64,000 nt of DNA from contig JACPYP010000016.1 of assembly GCA_016195985.1 (NCBI GenBank), positions 1-64,000 of the forward strand, in the 5' to 3' direction. Positions 18,227 to 27,040 of this stretch are shown one piece after another (within the stretch, counting starts at the first letter, position 1; each line of letters starts with the position of its first letter). Made by a program: the position numbers and the translations under genes. Below the pieces are notes generated by a model, which saw only the letters and a program-made list of their open reading frames with translations, was not told the DNA's origin and searched no databases. Origin of the DNA: Acidobacteriota bacterium (GTDB taxonomy: Bacteria > Acidobacteriota > Holophagae > Holophagales > Holophagaceae).

Positions 18227-19989
18227 CGGATCCCCCGGGGCGTGCGGGCGGTGTAGTGCGTGTGCAGCAGGTCGTGGGCCTTTTCGCTCAACGGCTCGCC
18301 GAGGAAGTCGGCGTAGAGCTTCTGGATTTCGGGGTTGTCATGGCTGCACCGGATGGCCTTGGCCGAATCGATGTCGTAGAGGGCCTTGGCGCGGGCGGCG
18401 CGCAGGCCGCGGTCCAGGGTGTAGGTGCCCAAGGGCGGGTAGGGCTGGCCGCCGCCGCAGATGCAGCCGCCGGGGCAGGCCATGATCTCGATGAGGTGGT
18501 AGTCCTTCTCGCCGCGCTTGACGGCATCCAGAAGCACCTTGCCGTTCTGCAAGCCGTCGGCCACCGCCACGTTGATGGTCTGGCCCGCCAGGTGGATGGA
18601 CGCTTCGCGGATCTCTCCGTTGGCGCTGCGCACCATGGTGAGATCGAGGTTGCCCAGGTTCTGGCCCGTGAGCTTGAAGGCGGCCGTGCGCAGGGCGGCC
18701 TCCATCACGCCGCCCGTGGCGCCGAAGATGTCGCCGGCCCCGGAGGAAGCGCCCAGGGGATGGTCGAAGTCGCCGTCGGGAAGCTTGAGGAAATCGATGC
18801 CGTAGGACTTGATCATCTGCGCCAGTTCGCGGGTGGTGATGACCGCATCGGTGGTGGGCAGGCCGTCCACCACGTGCTCGGGCCGCGCGGCCTCGAATTT
18901 CTTGGCCACGCAGGGCATCACCGACACCACGTAGATGTCCTTGGGATCGAGCCCCTTCTGCTGGGCGTAGTAGGTCTTCAGCAGGGTCGACTGCATCTGC
19001 ATGGGGCTCTTGCAGCTCGACATGTGCGGGATGAGCTCGGGGTAGAACTTCTCCAGGAAGCTCACCCAGCCGGGGCTGCAGGAGGTGAGGAGGGGCAGGG
19101 GGCCGCCGTTCCGGATGCGGTGCAGCAGCTCGTGGGCCTCTTCCATGATGGTGAGGTCGGCCGTGAAGTTGACATCGAACACTGCGTCGAAGCCCATGCG
19201 GCGCAGCGCCGTCACCATCTTGCCGGTGACCGGCGTGCCGATGGGCAGCCCGAAGGCTTCGCCCAGGGCCGCGCGGATGGCGGGAGCGGTGGTCACGACC
19301 ACGTGCTTCTCGGAGCGCTTGTGGGCCAGGGCCTTCCAGACCCGTTCGGTGTGGTCCTGCTCGATGAAGGCGGCGGTGGGGCACACGCTCACGCACTGGC
19401 CGCAATGGATGCAGGTGCTTTCGTCCATCGGCGCCAGGTTGGCCGGGCCCACCACCGTGTGGAAGCCCCGTCCGTGCTGGCTGAGGTTGAAGACGCCCTG
19501 CACTTCGCCGCAGACCCGGATGCAGCGGCCGCAGAGGATGCACTTCTCGGCGTTGCGCACCACGGAGGCGCTCGTGGCGTCGATGGGGAACTGCTTGCGC
19601 CTGCCCTCGAAGTGGCGCTCGCGCACGCCCATGCGGTACGAGAGGTTCTGCAGTTCGCAGTTGCCATCACGGTCGCAGGTCTGGCAATCCTTCGGATGGT
19701 TGTCCAGCAGCAGTTCCACGATGTCGCGGCGGGCCTGGCGGATCATGGGGCTGTTGGTCTGCACCTCCATGCCGTCCCAGGCCCTGGTGGCGCAGGAGGC
19801 CAGGCCGTGGTCGAAACCCTCCACCGCCACCACGCAGACGCGGCAGTTGCCTTCCAGGCTGAGGTCCGGGTGGTAGCAGAGGCGGGGGATGTGGATGCCG
19901 ATCTGCTCGGCCGCGTCCATGACGGTGGTGCCCTCGGGCACCAGAATGGTTTCGCCGTCGATCTTGAGATTGATCATCTGGGACATCAC
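18223..19989 (-). CDS. hydA: [FeFe] hydrogenase catalytic subunit HydA
   Basis: This 588-residue cytoplasmic iron-only hydrogenase makes or consumes H2 at an H-cluster. The N-terminus is a 2Fe-2S ferredoxin domain (C38, C49, C52, C66). A His/Cys 4Fe-4S site (H98, C102, C105, C111) and two 4Fe-4S sites (C150/153/156/160 and C193/196/199/203) follow. H-cluster loops are L1 TSCSPGW (302-308), L2 MPCVAKKFE (358-366) and L3 MACPGGCICGGGQP (503-516). L1 has Ser at the second position of the textbook Cys pair, and L3 has an additional Cys511. It starts 6 bases after hydB. An internal ATG at 19980 is an alternative start. NAD-linked group A enzyme, possibly bifurcating. Confidence 0.96.
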   Translation of the reverse strand: MMSQMINLKIDGETILVPEGTTVMDAAEQIGIHIPRLCYHPDLSLEGNCRVCVVAVEGFDHGLASCATRAWDGMEVQTNSPMIRQARRDIVELLLDNHPKDCQTCDRDGNCELQNLSYRMGVRERHFEGRRKQFPIDATSASVVRNAEKCILCGRCIRVCGEVQGVFNLSQHGRGFHTVVGPANLAPMDESTCIHCGQCVSVCPTAAFIEQDHTERVWKALAHKRSEKHVVVTTAPAIRAALGEAFGLPIGTPVTGKMVTALRRMGFDAVFDVNFTADLTIMEEAHELLHRIRNGGPLPLLTSCSPGWVSFLEKFYPELIPHMSSCKSPMQMQSTLLKTYYAQQKGLDPKDIYVVSVMPCVAKKFEAARPEHVVDGLPTTDAVITTRELAQMIKSYGIDFLKLPDGDFDHPLGASSGAGDIFGATGGVMEAALRTAAFKLTGQNLGNLDLTMVRSANGEIREASIHLAGQTINVAVADGLQNGKVLLDAVKRGEKDYHLIEIMACPGGCICGGGQPYPPLGTYTLDRGLRAARAKALYDIDSAKAIRCSHDNPEIQKLYADFLGEPLSEKAHDLLHTHYTARTPRGIR

Positions 19990-19995
19990 AAGCTC

Positions 19996-22176
19996 CTACA
20001 CCCGGTCGATCGCCGTGAATTTGCAGACGTCGAAACAGTTGCCGCACTTGATGCAGGCATCCTGGTTGATGACGTGGGCCTCCTTGCGGGCGCCGCTGAT
20101 GCACTCCACGGGGCAGTTGCGGGCGCAGATGGTGCAGCCGATGCATTTCTCGGCGTTGATCTCATAGCGGATGAGGGCCACGCATTTCTTCGCGGGGCAG
20201 TGCTTGTCGTGGATGTGCGCCTCGAATTCGTCGCGGAAATGCTTGAGGCTGCTCAACACGGGGTTCGGCGCGGCGCGGCCGAGGCCGCAGAGGCTGGTGC
20301 GCTGGCAGAGGCGGGACAGCCGGTGCAGCTTGTCCATGTCCTCCGGAACGCCCTCGCCCTGGGTGATGCGCTCCAGGATTTCCAGAATGCGGGTGGTGCC
20401 TTCGCGGCAGGGCGTGCACTTGCCGCAGCTTTCTTCCTGGCTGAAGGCCATGTAGAACTTGGCGATGTCGACCATGCAGTCGTCCTCGCTGAGGACGATC
20501 ATGCCGCCCGATCCCATGATGGAGCCGGCCTTCTGCAGGGGCTCGAAATCCACTTCCATGTCCTGCATGGAGGCGGGAATGAAACCGCCCGCGGGGCCGC
20601 CCGTCTGGATGGCCTTGAGGGCCTTGCCGCCGGAGACGCCGCCGCCGATCTCGTTCACCACGCGGGAGAGCGTCGTTCCCAGCGGCACTTCCACGAGCCC
20701 CGTGTGCTTGACCTTGCCCGCCAGGGCGAAGACTTTCGTCCCGCCGCTCTTCTCGGTGCCGATGCGCGCGTACCAGCCGCCGCTGAAGCGCAGGATGGCG
20801 GAGATGTTGGCGAAGGTCTCCACGTTGTTGATGACGGTGGGGTGGCCCCAGAGCCCGCGGTCCGTGGGGTAGGGCGGGCGCACCTTCGGCTGGCCGCGTT
20901 CGCCCTCGATGGAACGGATGAGGGCCGTCTCCTCGCCGCAGACGAAGGCCCCGGCGCCGAGGCGGATCTCCAGGTCGAAGTCGAAGCCCGAGCCCATAAT
21001 GTCGGCGCCCAGCAGCCCGTTCTGCTTGCAGATGTCGATGGCCATCTGGATGCGCTTGATGGCCAGGGGATATTCGGCGCGGATGTAGAAAAATCCCTTT
21101 TGCGCGCCGATGGAGTGGCCGCCGATGATCATGCCCTCGACGATGTTGAAGGGATCGCTCTCCAGCATGGAGCGGTCCATGAACGCGCCGGGATCGCCCT
21201 CGTCGCCGTTGCAGATGATGTACCGGGTGGCGTCCGCCTGCTTGCGGGCCATGGCCCACTTGGCGCCGGTGGTGAATCCGCCGCCGCCCCGGCCCCGCAG
21301 GCGGGCCTTGGTCAGTTCGCTGATGACCCAGTCCGGATCCTGGCGGGTGAGCACTTCGGCCAGGGCCTTGAATCCGTCGTAGGCGACGTATTCCTCCAGG
21401 CTTTCGGGATCCACCACGCCCGCGTTGCGAAGGGCGATGCGGCTCTGGCGGTTGAAGAAGGCCACGTCGCCGTAGCGCTCCAGGAACTCCAGGGCGATGG
21501 GTTCCTGCTTGGCCTTCAGCCGCTCCACCACCCGGCCTTCGAGCACGTGGCCTTCGATCAGGGCCACCAGGTCCTCCTCGGTGGCGACCTGGTAGAGCAC
21601 CTTCTCGGGCCGGGCCAGGACGAAGGCCGCCGGGGCACCTTCGGACAGACCGCAGGCCCCGAAGCAGCTGGCGGCGGCCGCCCGCACCTTCTGCGGCGCG
21701 ATGCCCCGGGTTTCGAGAAGGGCCTGGAAGCGCTCCCGGAGCCCGGCGCCGGGGCCTTTGCAGCGGCTGCCTTCGCAGAACATGAACTCCCGCTCGGGCA
21801 GGGCCTCGCCGGTGTGGTCCAGGATGTGCTTCAGCACCGGGGTCTGGCTCTGGATGTGCTCGGTGAAGATGCGGTGCACCAGGTCGCGGTTCACCCGCTC
21901 GTATTTCACGGGGATCTGGCCGGGCACCTGGATTCCCACGATGGGTTCGCGCGAGCAGCGCCCGGTGCAGCCCGTCCGGTGGATGACGATGTCATTGCGT
22001 CCCGAGGCGCGGAGGTGCCGGGCGAACTCCTCGGCCACGGCCTGGGATCCGGCGGCATGTTCACAGGTGGCCGACCCCACCTGGATGAGGATCTTGCGGT
22101 CCAGGTCTCTGTCCGCCAGGGTGGCGGCGGCGCGATCCGCCAAGGACCTGTAGAAATCGGGCGCGGAAAGAGACAT
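19996..22176 (-). CDS. hydB: NADH-linked [FeFe] hydrogenase flavin subunit HydB (NuoF-like), with duplicated thioredoxin-like domain
   Basis: This 726-residue subunit carries FMN, the NAD(H) site and several Fe-S clusters. The N-terminal thioredoxin-like domain has C38, C70 and C74 (ATCEHAAGS, TGCTGRCS). A second, fully cysteine-equipped one follows with C134, C139, C171 and C175 (FCEGSRCKG, SCFGACG). The NuoF core has the FMN loop LRGRGGGGFTTGAKW (293-307) and NGDEGDPGAF, then SLBB and ESCGKCTPCREG with SLCGLG for a 4Fe-4S cluster. The C-terminus is a 2x4Fe-4S ferredoxin domain (CIGCTICARNC, CIKCGNCFDVC). HydB proteins usually have a single N-terminal thioredoxin-like domain, so this one is longer. 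Confidence 0.95.
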   Translation of the reverse strand: MSLSAPDFYRSLADRAAATLADRDLDRKILIQVGSATCEHAAGSQAVAEEFARHLRASGRNDIVIHRTGCTGRCSREPIVGIQVPGQIPVKYERVNRDLVHRIFTEHIQSQTPVLKHILDHTGEALPEREFMFCEGSRCKGPGAGLRERFQALLETRGIAPQKVRAAAASCFGACGLSEGAPAAFVLARPEKVLYQVATEEDLVALIEGHVLEGRVVERLKAKQEPIALEFLERYGDVAFFNRQSRIALRNAGVVDPESLEEYVAYDGFKALAEVLTRQDPDWVISELTKARLRGRGGGGFTTGAKWAMARKQADATRYIICNGDEGDPGAFMDRSMLESDPFNIVEGMIIGGHSIGAQKGFFYIRAEYPLAIKRIQMAIDICKQNGLLGADIMGSGFDFDLEIRLGAGAFVCGEETALIRSIEGERGQPKVRPPYPTDRGLWGHPTVINNVETFANISAILRFSGGWYARIGTEKSGGTKVFALAGKVKHTGLVEVPLGTTLSRVVNEIGGGVSGGKALKAIQTGGPAGGFIPASMQDMEVDFEPLQKAGSIMGSGGMIVLSEDDCMVDIAKFYMAFSQEESCGKCTPCREGTTRILEILERITQGEGVPEDMDKLHRLSRLCQRTSLCGLGRAAPNPVLSSLKHFRDEFEAHIHDKHCPAKKCVALIRYEINAEKCIGCTICARNCPVECISGARKEAHVINQDACIKCGNCFDVCKFTAIDRV

Positions 22177-22235
22177 GGGATCTCCTGGCTTCCGGTGGGA
22201 TTCATGCGGGCAGCTGGGCGGACGCGTGGGCGGGG

Positions 22236-22274
22236 CCGGCGGGCGGTCTAGGGGGGTGGGTCACCGCCCGCCGG
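22236..22274 (-). repeat. 12-bp inverted repeat in the hydE-hydB gap
   Basis: Bases 22236-22247 and 22263-22274 are perfectly complementary and GC-only except for one A/T pair, around a 15-base loop. This is the only sizeable gap (141 bases) inside the hyd cluster. No T-run follows on the minus strand, so it may be an mRNA processing or stabilising element separating maturase from structural genes, not a full terminator. Confidence 0.5.
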
Positions 22275-22317
22275 GCACCTACTTGCACTGGGAGTTTGCT
22301 TATTGATTACCGAAAGG

Positions 22318-23430
22318 TCAGTGATGGAGATCACTTGAACCGGACATTTCGGAATCCGCTTTCTGCCGCCCTCCGGGTCCTTTGCCCATGCGCCTTCCCA
22401 GCGCCTGGATGCGCCCCTGGAGGCAGCCCTGGCAGGCATTGGCGGTTTCGTGGATGCAGGCCTTGCCGGGGTAGATCTCATACCGGGCGCGGTATTCCAC
22501 GGGGGTCACGTTGGGCATGATCACGTTGGCCCCGCGCAGGAGGGCCAGCTCGCGGCCGTGGGCGCGGTCCAGGGTGGCCAGGGCCGTGGTGCTGGGGATG
22601 TTGGCGTCGGGGCAGACCAGGCGCGTGAGGGCCACGACCTTCAGCGTGGTGAGCTCGTCGTTGGGAACCTGATCCCCGGGGGTGGCGCGGAGGGCCGCGG
22701 CCTCGGGGCGGCCCAGAGGCGTCCGGGGGCTGGGGAGGAAGGGGCCCACGCCGATCATGTCCATGTCGAAATCGCGGAAGCGCAGGATGTCGGCGGCGAG
22801 GATGTCCCAGGTCTGCCCCGGGATGCCCACCATGACGCCGGTGCCGATCTCGTAGCCCATGGCGCGCATGCGTTCGAGCTGGGCCAGGCGGTCGCTGGCG
22901 ACGCCGGGCAGGCCCGGATGGATGCGCCGGTACAGGACCGGATCGCTGGTTTCGAAGCGCAGCAGGTAGCGGTCGGCGCCCGCCTCGCGCCAGGCCCGCA
23001 GATCCTCGTCGCAGCGCTCGCCCAGGGAGAGGGTCACGGCCAGGGGCGTGTGCTGCTTGATGATGCGCACAGCGCTGGCGATGTGATCGCGGGTGAGGCC
23101 TGGATCCTCGCCCGCCTGGATCACCACGCTGCCGTAGCCCAGGCGCCGGGCCTCCAGCGCGCAGGCCAGGATCTCTCCCACGTCCATGCGGTACCGGTCC
23201 AGCCCCTCGGAGGGCGCCCGCAGCCCGCAGTAGAGGCAGTTCTGGATGCAGTGGCTGGAGGCCTCGATGAGGCCGCGCAGATGCACGGCGTCGCCGACAT
23301 GGGCGGCCCGCACCTGGTCGGCTTCGGCCCAGAGCCGTTCCAGGGCGGCGGGATCGGTCTCCTTCAACCAGGCGCAGATGCCCGCATGGTCGAGGTTCAG
23401 GCTGGTTTCAGTCTCAAGCGCGAAGGGCAT
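22318..23430 (-). CDS. hydE: [FeFe] hydrogenase H-cluster radical SAM maturase HydE
   Basis: This 370-residue radical SAM enzyme is needed to build the di-iron subcluster (dithiolmethylamine assembly). The CX3CX2C site is C61-C65-C68 in SSHCIQNCLYCGLR. The TIM barrel continues with VIQAGEDPGL, GADRYLLRFET, TGVMVGIPGQT and PNVTPVEYR, all typical of HydE. Three cysteines near the C-terminus lie in a GKACIHET...CQGC segment. The start at 23430 has an AGGAG upstream and overlaps the hydF 3' end by 17 bases. The longer frame from 23550 would lie within hydF. Third gene of hydG-hydF-hydE. Confidence 0.95.
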   Translation of the reverse strand: MPFALETETSLNLDHAGICAWLKETDPAALERLWAEADQVRAAHVGDAVHLRGLIEASSHCIQNCLYCGLRAPSEGLDRYRMDVGEILACALEARRLGYGSVVIQAGEDPGLTRDHIASAVRIIKQHTPLAVTLSLGERCDEDLRAWREAGADRYLLRFETSDPVLYRRIHPGLPGVASDRLAQLERMRAMGYEIGTGVMVGIPGQTWDILAADILRFRDFDMDMIGVGPFLPSPRTPLGRPEAAALRATPGDQVPNDELTTLKVVALTRLVCPDANIPSTTALATLDRAHGRELALLRGANVIMPNVTPVEYRARYEIYPGKACIHETANACQGCLQGRIQALGRRMGKGPGGRQKADSEMSGSSDLHH

Positions 23431-24646
23431 GGAGGAACTCCTGGACTTCGGGGAAGGGGCGCAGGGCGCGGTCAAAGATGCCGAGGGAATAGGCGATGGC
23501 CAGGCCGTAGTTGGTGATGGGCACGCCGGCCGCGTCGCAGCGGTGGACACGGGCGAGCATTTCGCGGCGGTTGCCCATGCAGTTGCCGCAGTGCACCACC
23601 AGCTTGTAGGGGGAGAGGTCCACGGGGAAGTCGCGGCCCTGCACAGTGTCGAAGCGCAGGGGCTCGCCGGCCTTCTGCTCCAGCCAGCGGGGCAGCTTCA
23701 CCCGGCCGATGTCTTCTTCCGTGGGGTGGTGGGTGCAGCCCTCGGCCACCAGCACGCGGTCGCCGCCGCGCAGGCCTTCGATGGCGAAGGCGCCCCGCAC
23801 CTGGGCGGCCAGGCTGCCGTGGAAGCGGCTCATGAGGATGCTGAAGGAAGTCATGGGCACCGAATCCGGCACGTCCCGCGCCACGGAATGGAAGGCCTGG
23901 GAATCCGTCACCACCAGGGCCGGCAGGCCCTTCAGCGAGGACAGAGCTCGGGACAGCTCCCGGGCCTGCACGACCAGCGCCAGTCCCGCGCCGTCCAGCA
24001 CATCGCGCACGGCCATGACCTGGGGCAGGATCAGGCGGCCCTTGGGCGCCGAGGCGTCGATGGGCATGACCAGCACCGCCACCTCGCCGGGCGGGACCAG
24101 ATCGGACAGCAGATGCCGCGAATCGAAGTGGTCCGCCGGGGCGGCCCGCAGCAGGGCCTCGCGGAGGGCATCCACGCCGTGTCCATCCAGGGCCGACACG
24201 GCCACCGCCTCAAGGCCCTCCAAAGGGGGAAGGTCCGCCTCGGAGCGCAGGTCGTGCTTGTTGAAGGCCACCACGGTGGGGATGTTCCGGCCCTTCAGGT
24301 CCGCCAGCAGGCCCTCTTCGAAGGGGCCCCAGGCGCCGCGCTCGGCCACCAGGATGCCCAGATCCACCCGGTCGAGCACGGCGCGGGAGCGGCTGGAGCG
24401 GACTTCGCCCAGCAGGCCCTCGTCATCCAGGCCGGCGGTATCCACGAAGAGCACCGGGCCGAAGGGAAGGAGTTCCATGGGCTTTTCCACGGGATCCGTG
24501 GTGGTGCCCGCCTGGGCCGAGACGATGGAGACCTGCTGGCGGGTGAGGGCGTTGAGCAGGGAGGATTTCCCCACGTTGCGCCGGCCGAAGAGGCCGATGT
24601 GGAGCCTCATGCTGCGGGAGGCGGGCTGCATGTCAGCAGAACACAT
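23414..24646 (-). CDS. hydF: [FeFe] hydrogenase H-cluster maturation GTPase HydF
   Basis: This 410-residue scaffold GTPase carries the di-iron precursor to apo-HydA. The G domain has GRRNVGKSSL (21-30), AGTTTDPV (G2), VDTAGLDDEG (G3), FNKHD (G4) and SALDGHGV (G5). The dimerisation and Fe-S domain has the HydF ligands in CTHH and the later HCGNC, plus ITNYGLAIAYSLG near the end. The start overlaps the hydG stop by 14 bases, with GGAGGGAG upstream of the first ATG. A later ATG at 24610 directly before the P-loop domain lacks a binding site. Confidence 0.95.
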   Translation of the reverse strand: MCSADMQPASRSMRLHIGLFGRRNVGKSSLLNALTRQQVSIVSAQAGTTTDPVEKPMELLPFGPVLFVDTAGLDDEGLLGEVRSSRSRAVLDRVDLGILVAERGAWGPFEEGLLADLKGRNIPTVVAFNKHDLRSEADLPPLEGLEAVAVSALDGHGVDALREALLRAAPADHFDSRHLLSDLVPPGEVAVLVMPIDASAPKGRLILPQVMAVRDVLDGAGLALVVQARELSRALSSLKGLPALVVTDSQAFHSVARDVPDSVPMTSFSILMSRFHGSLAAQVRGAFAIEGLRGGDRVLVAEGCTHHPTEEDIGRVKLPRWLEQKAGEPLRFDTVQGRDFPVDLSPYKLVVHCGNCMGNRREMLARVHRCDAAGVPITNYGLAIAYSLGIFDRALRPFPEVQEFLHALRA

Positions 24647-26027
24647 CGCGGGCTCCCTCCTTCACCTGGGCCACCATGCGCTCCGACTGGACGCGGATCC
24701 GGGGATCCAGCTGCGCGAGGTCCGAGGCGATGAGCTGTTCCGCCGCGCGCCGGGTCCCGGGGCTGGCGTGGTCTTCCACGAATTCCTGCAGGGTGGAGAG
24801 GGCGTTGGGGTGGCAGTGCGCCTTGATCTCCCCGGGCTTGGCCAGATCCATGAAATCCACGCCGGTGCGGCCCATGCGGTAGCAGCTGGTGCAGAAGCTG
24901 GGGATGAAGCCGGTCTCCGCCAGATCGCGCACCACCTCGTCCAGGCTGCGGTGGTCGCCCAGGGAGAACTGGGCGCCGCCTTCGGAATCGTCCTCGTAGC
25001 CGCCGGGGTTGGTGCGGCTGCCTGCGCTGATCTGGCTGATGCCCAGCTGCAGGGCGGTCCGGCGCGCCTCGGGCCGCTCCCGGGTGCTGAGGATGAGGCC
25101 GGTGTAGGGCACGGCCAGCCGCAGGATGGCGATGATCTTCCAGAAGTCTTCATCCCGCACCGCGTGGGGCGGGTGCTCGCTGGTGGCGGATCCCTCCGCG
25201 GGCTCGATGCGCGGCACGCTGATGGTGTGGGGACCGCAGCCGAAGCGGGCCTCCAGGTGGCGGGCGTGATGCATGATGGCCAGCAGCTCGAAGCGCCAGT
25301 CGTAGAGGCCGAAAAGGGCGCCGATGCCCACGTCGTCGATGCCCGCCTGCATGGCGCGGTCCATGCAGCCCAGTCTCCAGTCGAAGTCCGCCTTGAGGCC
25401 CCGCTGGTGCATCCGGGCGTAGGTCTCCCGGTGATAGGTCTCCTGGAAGAGCTGGTAGGTGCCGATCTCGGTTTCCTTCAGGCGGCGGAAATCCGGCACG
25501 TCCAGGGGGGCGATGTTGACGTTCACGCGGCGGATGTTCTCGTCGCCGCGGCGCACGGCGTACACGGTGCGGATGGCCGACAGGATGTAGTCGAGGCCCT
25601 CTTTCGGATAGGCTTCGCCCGCCACCAGCACCAGGCGCTTGTGGCCCTGGGAAAGGAGGCAGTCCACCTCGGCGGCGATCTCGGCCTGGCTGAGCGCGCG
25701 GCGCTTCAGTTCGCGGTTGGAGGCGCGGAAGGCGCAGTAGAGGCATTCGTTGGCGCAGAGGTTCGACACGTACAGCGGCGCGAACATCACGATGCGGTTG
25801 CCGTAGATCTGGTCCTTCACCCAGCGGGCGGCGTCGAAGATCTCCCGCAGCAGGTCCGGATCCTGGGCGGCCATGAGGGGGGGCAGGTCCAGGTCCGCCA
25901 GGCCCTTCATCTCCCGGGCCTTGGCCAGGATCTCCCGCACGCGGGCCGGATCCTCCTTCGGCGCCGTTCCCAAGGCCGAGTGGATGGAGGCTTCGTCCAA
26001 GGGGAAGGTTTCTGAGGGTCCGCGCAT
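24633..26027 (-). CDS. hydG: [FeFe] hydrogenase H-cluster radical SAM maturase HydG
   Basis: This 464-residue tyrosine lyase splits L-tyrosine to p-cresol and provides CO and cyanide ligands for the H-cluster. The radical SAM site is C91-C95-C98 (NLCANECLYCAF). The C-terminal auxiliary cluster site is complete: CTSC, then 22 residues, then Cys. Core motifs VAGEAYPKEGLDYI and LFQETYHRETYARMH are typical. The start at 26027 has GGAGG 8 bases upstream. The longer frame from 26174 runs into the EamA gene and was rejected. First gene of the maturase set, 82 bases after the EamA transporter gene on the same strand. Confidence 0.96.
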   Translation of the reverse strand: MRGPSETFPLDEASIHSALGTAPKEDPARVREILAKAREMKGLADLDLPPLMAAQDPDLLREIFDAARWVKDQIYGNRIVMFAPLYVSNLCANECLYCAFRASNRELKRRALSQAEIAAEVDCLLSQGHKRLVLVAGEAYPKEGLDYILSAIRTVYAVRRGDENIRRVNVNIAPLDVPDFRRLKETEIGTYQLFQETYHRETYARMHQRGLKADFDWRLGCMDRAMQAGIDDVGIGALFGLYDWRFELLAIMHHARHLEARFGCGPHTISVPRIEPAEGSATSEHPPHAVRDEDFWKIIAILRLAVPYTGLILSTRERPEARRTALQLGISQISAGSRTNPGGYEDDSEGGAQFSLGDHRSLDEVVRDLAETGFIPSFCTSCYRMGRTGVDFMDLAKPGEIKAHCHPNALSTLQEFVEDHASPGTRRAAEQLIASDLAQLDPRIRVQSERMVAQVKEGARDVFC

Positions 26028-26109
26028 GGAAAGAACCTCCGCGGGGGAGCCGCAGGCAAAACATAACCCCGAGGTAATTTTTAAACCAGCCCCCGCCGGC
26101 GGACCTGCG

Positions 26110-26991
26110 TCACAACAGGGAGGCCCGGGGCCTGGAAGCCCTTGATCCCAAGCTGTACCAGCTGATGGTGGCAAGAATGACGAGGCCGCCCGCCAGGGCC
26201 CAGGCGGAGGGGCGCTCGCCGATGCCCAGGAACACCCAGACGGGGTTGAGCACGGCTTCCAGGGTGCCGGTCACCACGGCCGCCGTGGCCGTGAGGTGGC
26301 GCATGCCCGCGTTGAAGAGCAGGTAGGCGAGGCCGATCTGGAAGACGCCCAGGTAGACCAGGATGCCCCCCTGGGCGAGGGTCGGGTGGAAGTCCCGCAG
26401 GGCGGAGGGGGCGCACAGGACGGCCACCAGGAGGTTGCCCAGGATGATGGCGCCGATGGGATCGGCCCCGGGGCGGCGCTCCCTCTGGAGTTTGAGGGTC
26501 AGCGAAAAGAGGGCCAGGCAAAGGCCCGTGGCCACGCCCAGGAGGTTGCCGGACAGGGTGCCCGCGCCCAGGCGGCCCACGAAGAAGAGGGTCATGGCGC
26601 CCAGGCAGAGGGCCACGGCGGTCAGATCCCGCCGCTGCACGGCCCGGCCCGTCACCCAGGGCTCCATGAACACCAGGTAGATGGGGGCCGAAAACTGGAG
26701 AAAGATCGCGTTGGCCGCGGTGGTCAGCTTGGTGGCGGCCACGAAGGTGACGAGGGTTCCCGCGTAGGCCAGGGTACATCCGAGGGACAGCGCGTCGGGC
26801 CGGGGGAAAGGCCTCCCTCCCCGGGCCTTCACCACCGCCGCAATGATGACCGCTGCCACCAGGCTGCGCACGAAGGCGATCTGCAGGGCGCCCAGGGGCA
26901 GCACTTTGATGAAGAGGCCGCTGGAACTCCAGAACAAGGCCGCCAGGGCCACGAGTCCGACGCCCCGGGTGGTGTCGCTGCTTCGCATCAT
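26110..26991 (-). CDS. EamA (DMT) family transporter
   Basis: This 293-residue inner-membrane protein has about ten hydrophobic helices arranged as two EamA repeats. The first is GLVALAALFWSSSGLFIKVLPLG and the second begins near GNLLGVATGLCLALFSLTLK, with the inverted similarity usual for the drug/metabolite transporter superfamily. It is probably an exporter or permease for a small metabolite, with no substrate indication. It lies between the anti-sigma gene (49 bases upstream) and hydG (82 bases downstream) on one strand, so it could be part of either unit. No link to hydrogenase assembly is established. Confidence 0.8.
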   Translation of the reverse strand: MMRSSDTTRGVGLVALAALFWSSSGLFIKVLPLGALQIAFVRSLVAAVIIAAVVKARGGRPFPRPDALSLGCTLAYAGTLVTFVAATKLTTAANAIFLQFSAPIYLVFMEPWVTGRAVQRRDLTAVALCLGAMTLFFVGRLGAGTLSGNLLGVATGLCLALFSLTLKLQRERRPGADPIGAIILGNLLVAVLCAPSALRDFHPTLAQGGILVYLGVFQIGLAYLLFNAGMRHLTATAAVVTGTLEAVLNPVWVFLGIGERPSAWALAGGLVILATISWYSLGSRASRPRASLL

Positions 26992-27040
26992 GGGGCTATT
27001 GGAGCACAGGCGAGGCTGAAACCAAGCCCCTGGGCGGTTC

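Noticed and set aside
18256-22251. A 1331-residue open frame on the plus strand opposite hydA/hydB
   Set aside because: It lies antisense to clearly conserved hydrogenase genes and has the His/Gly/Ala/Val/Asp-rich composition of a GC-rich shadow frame.
26028-26109. A riboswitch or FNR-type site before hydG
   Set aside because: No TTGAT-N4-ATCAA palindrome or recognisable riboswitch core could be found in this gap.
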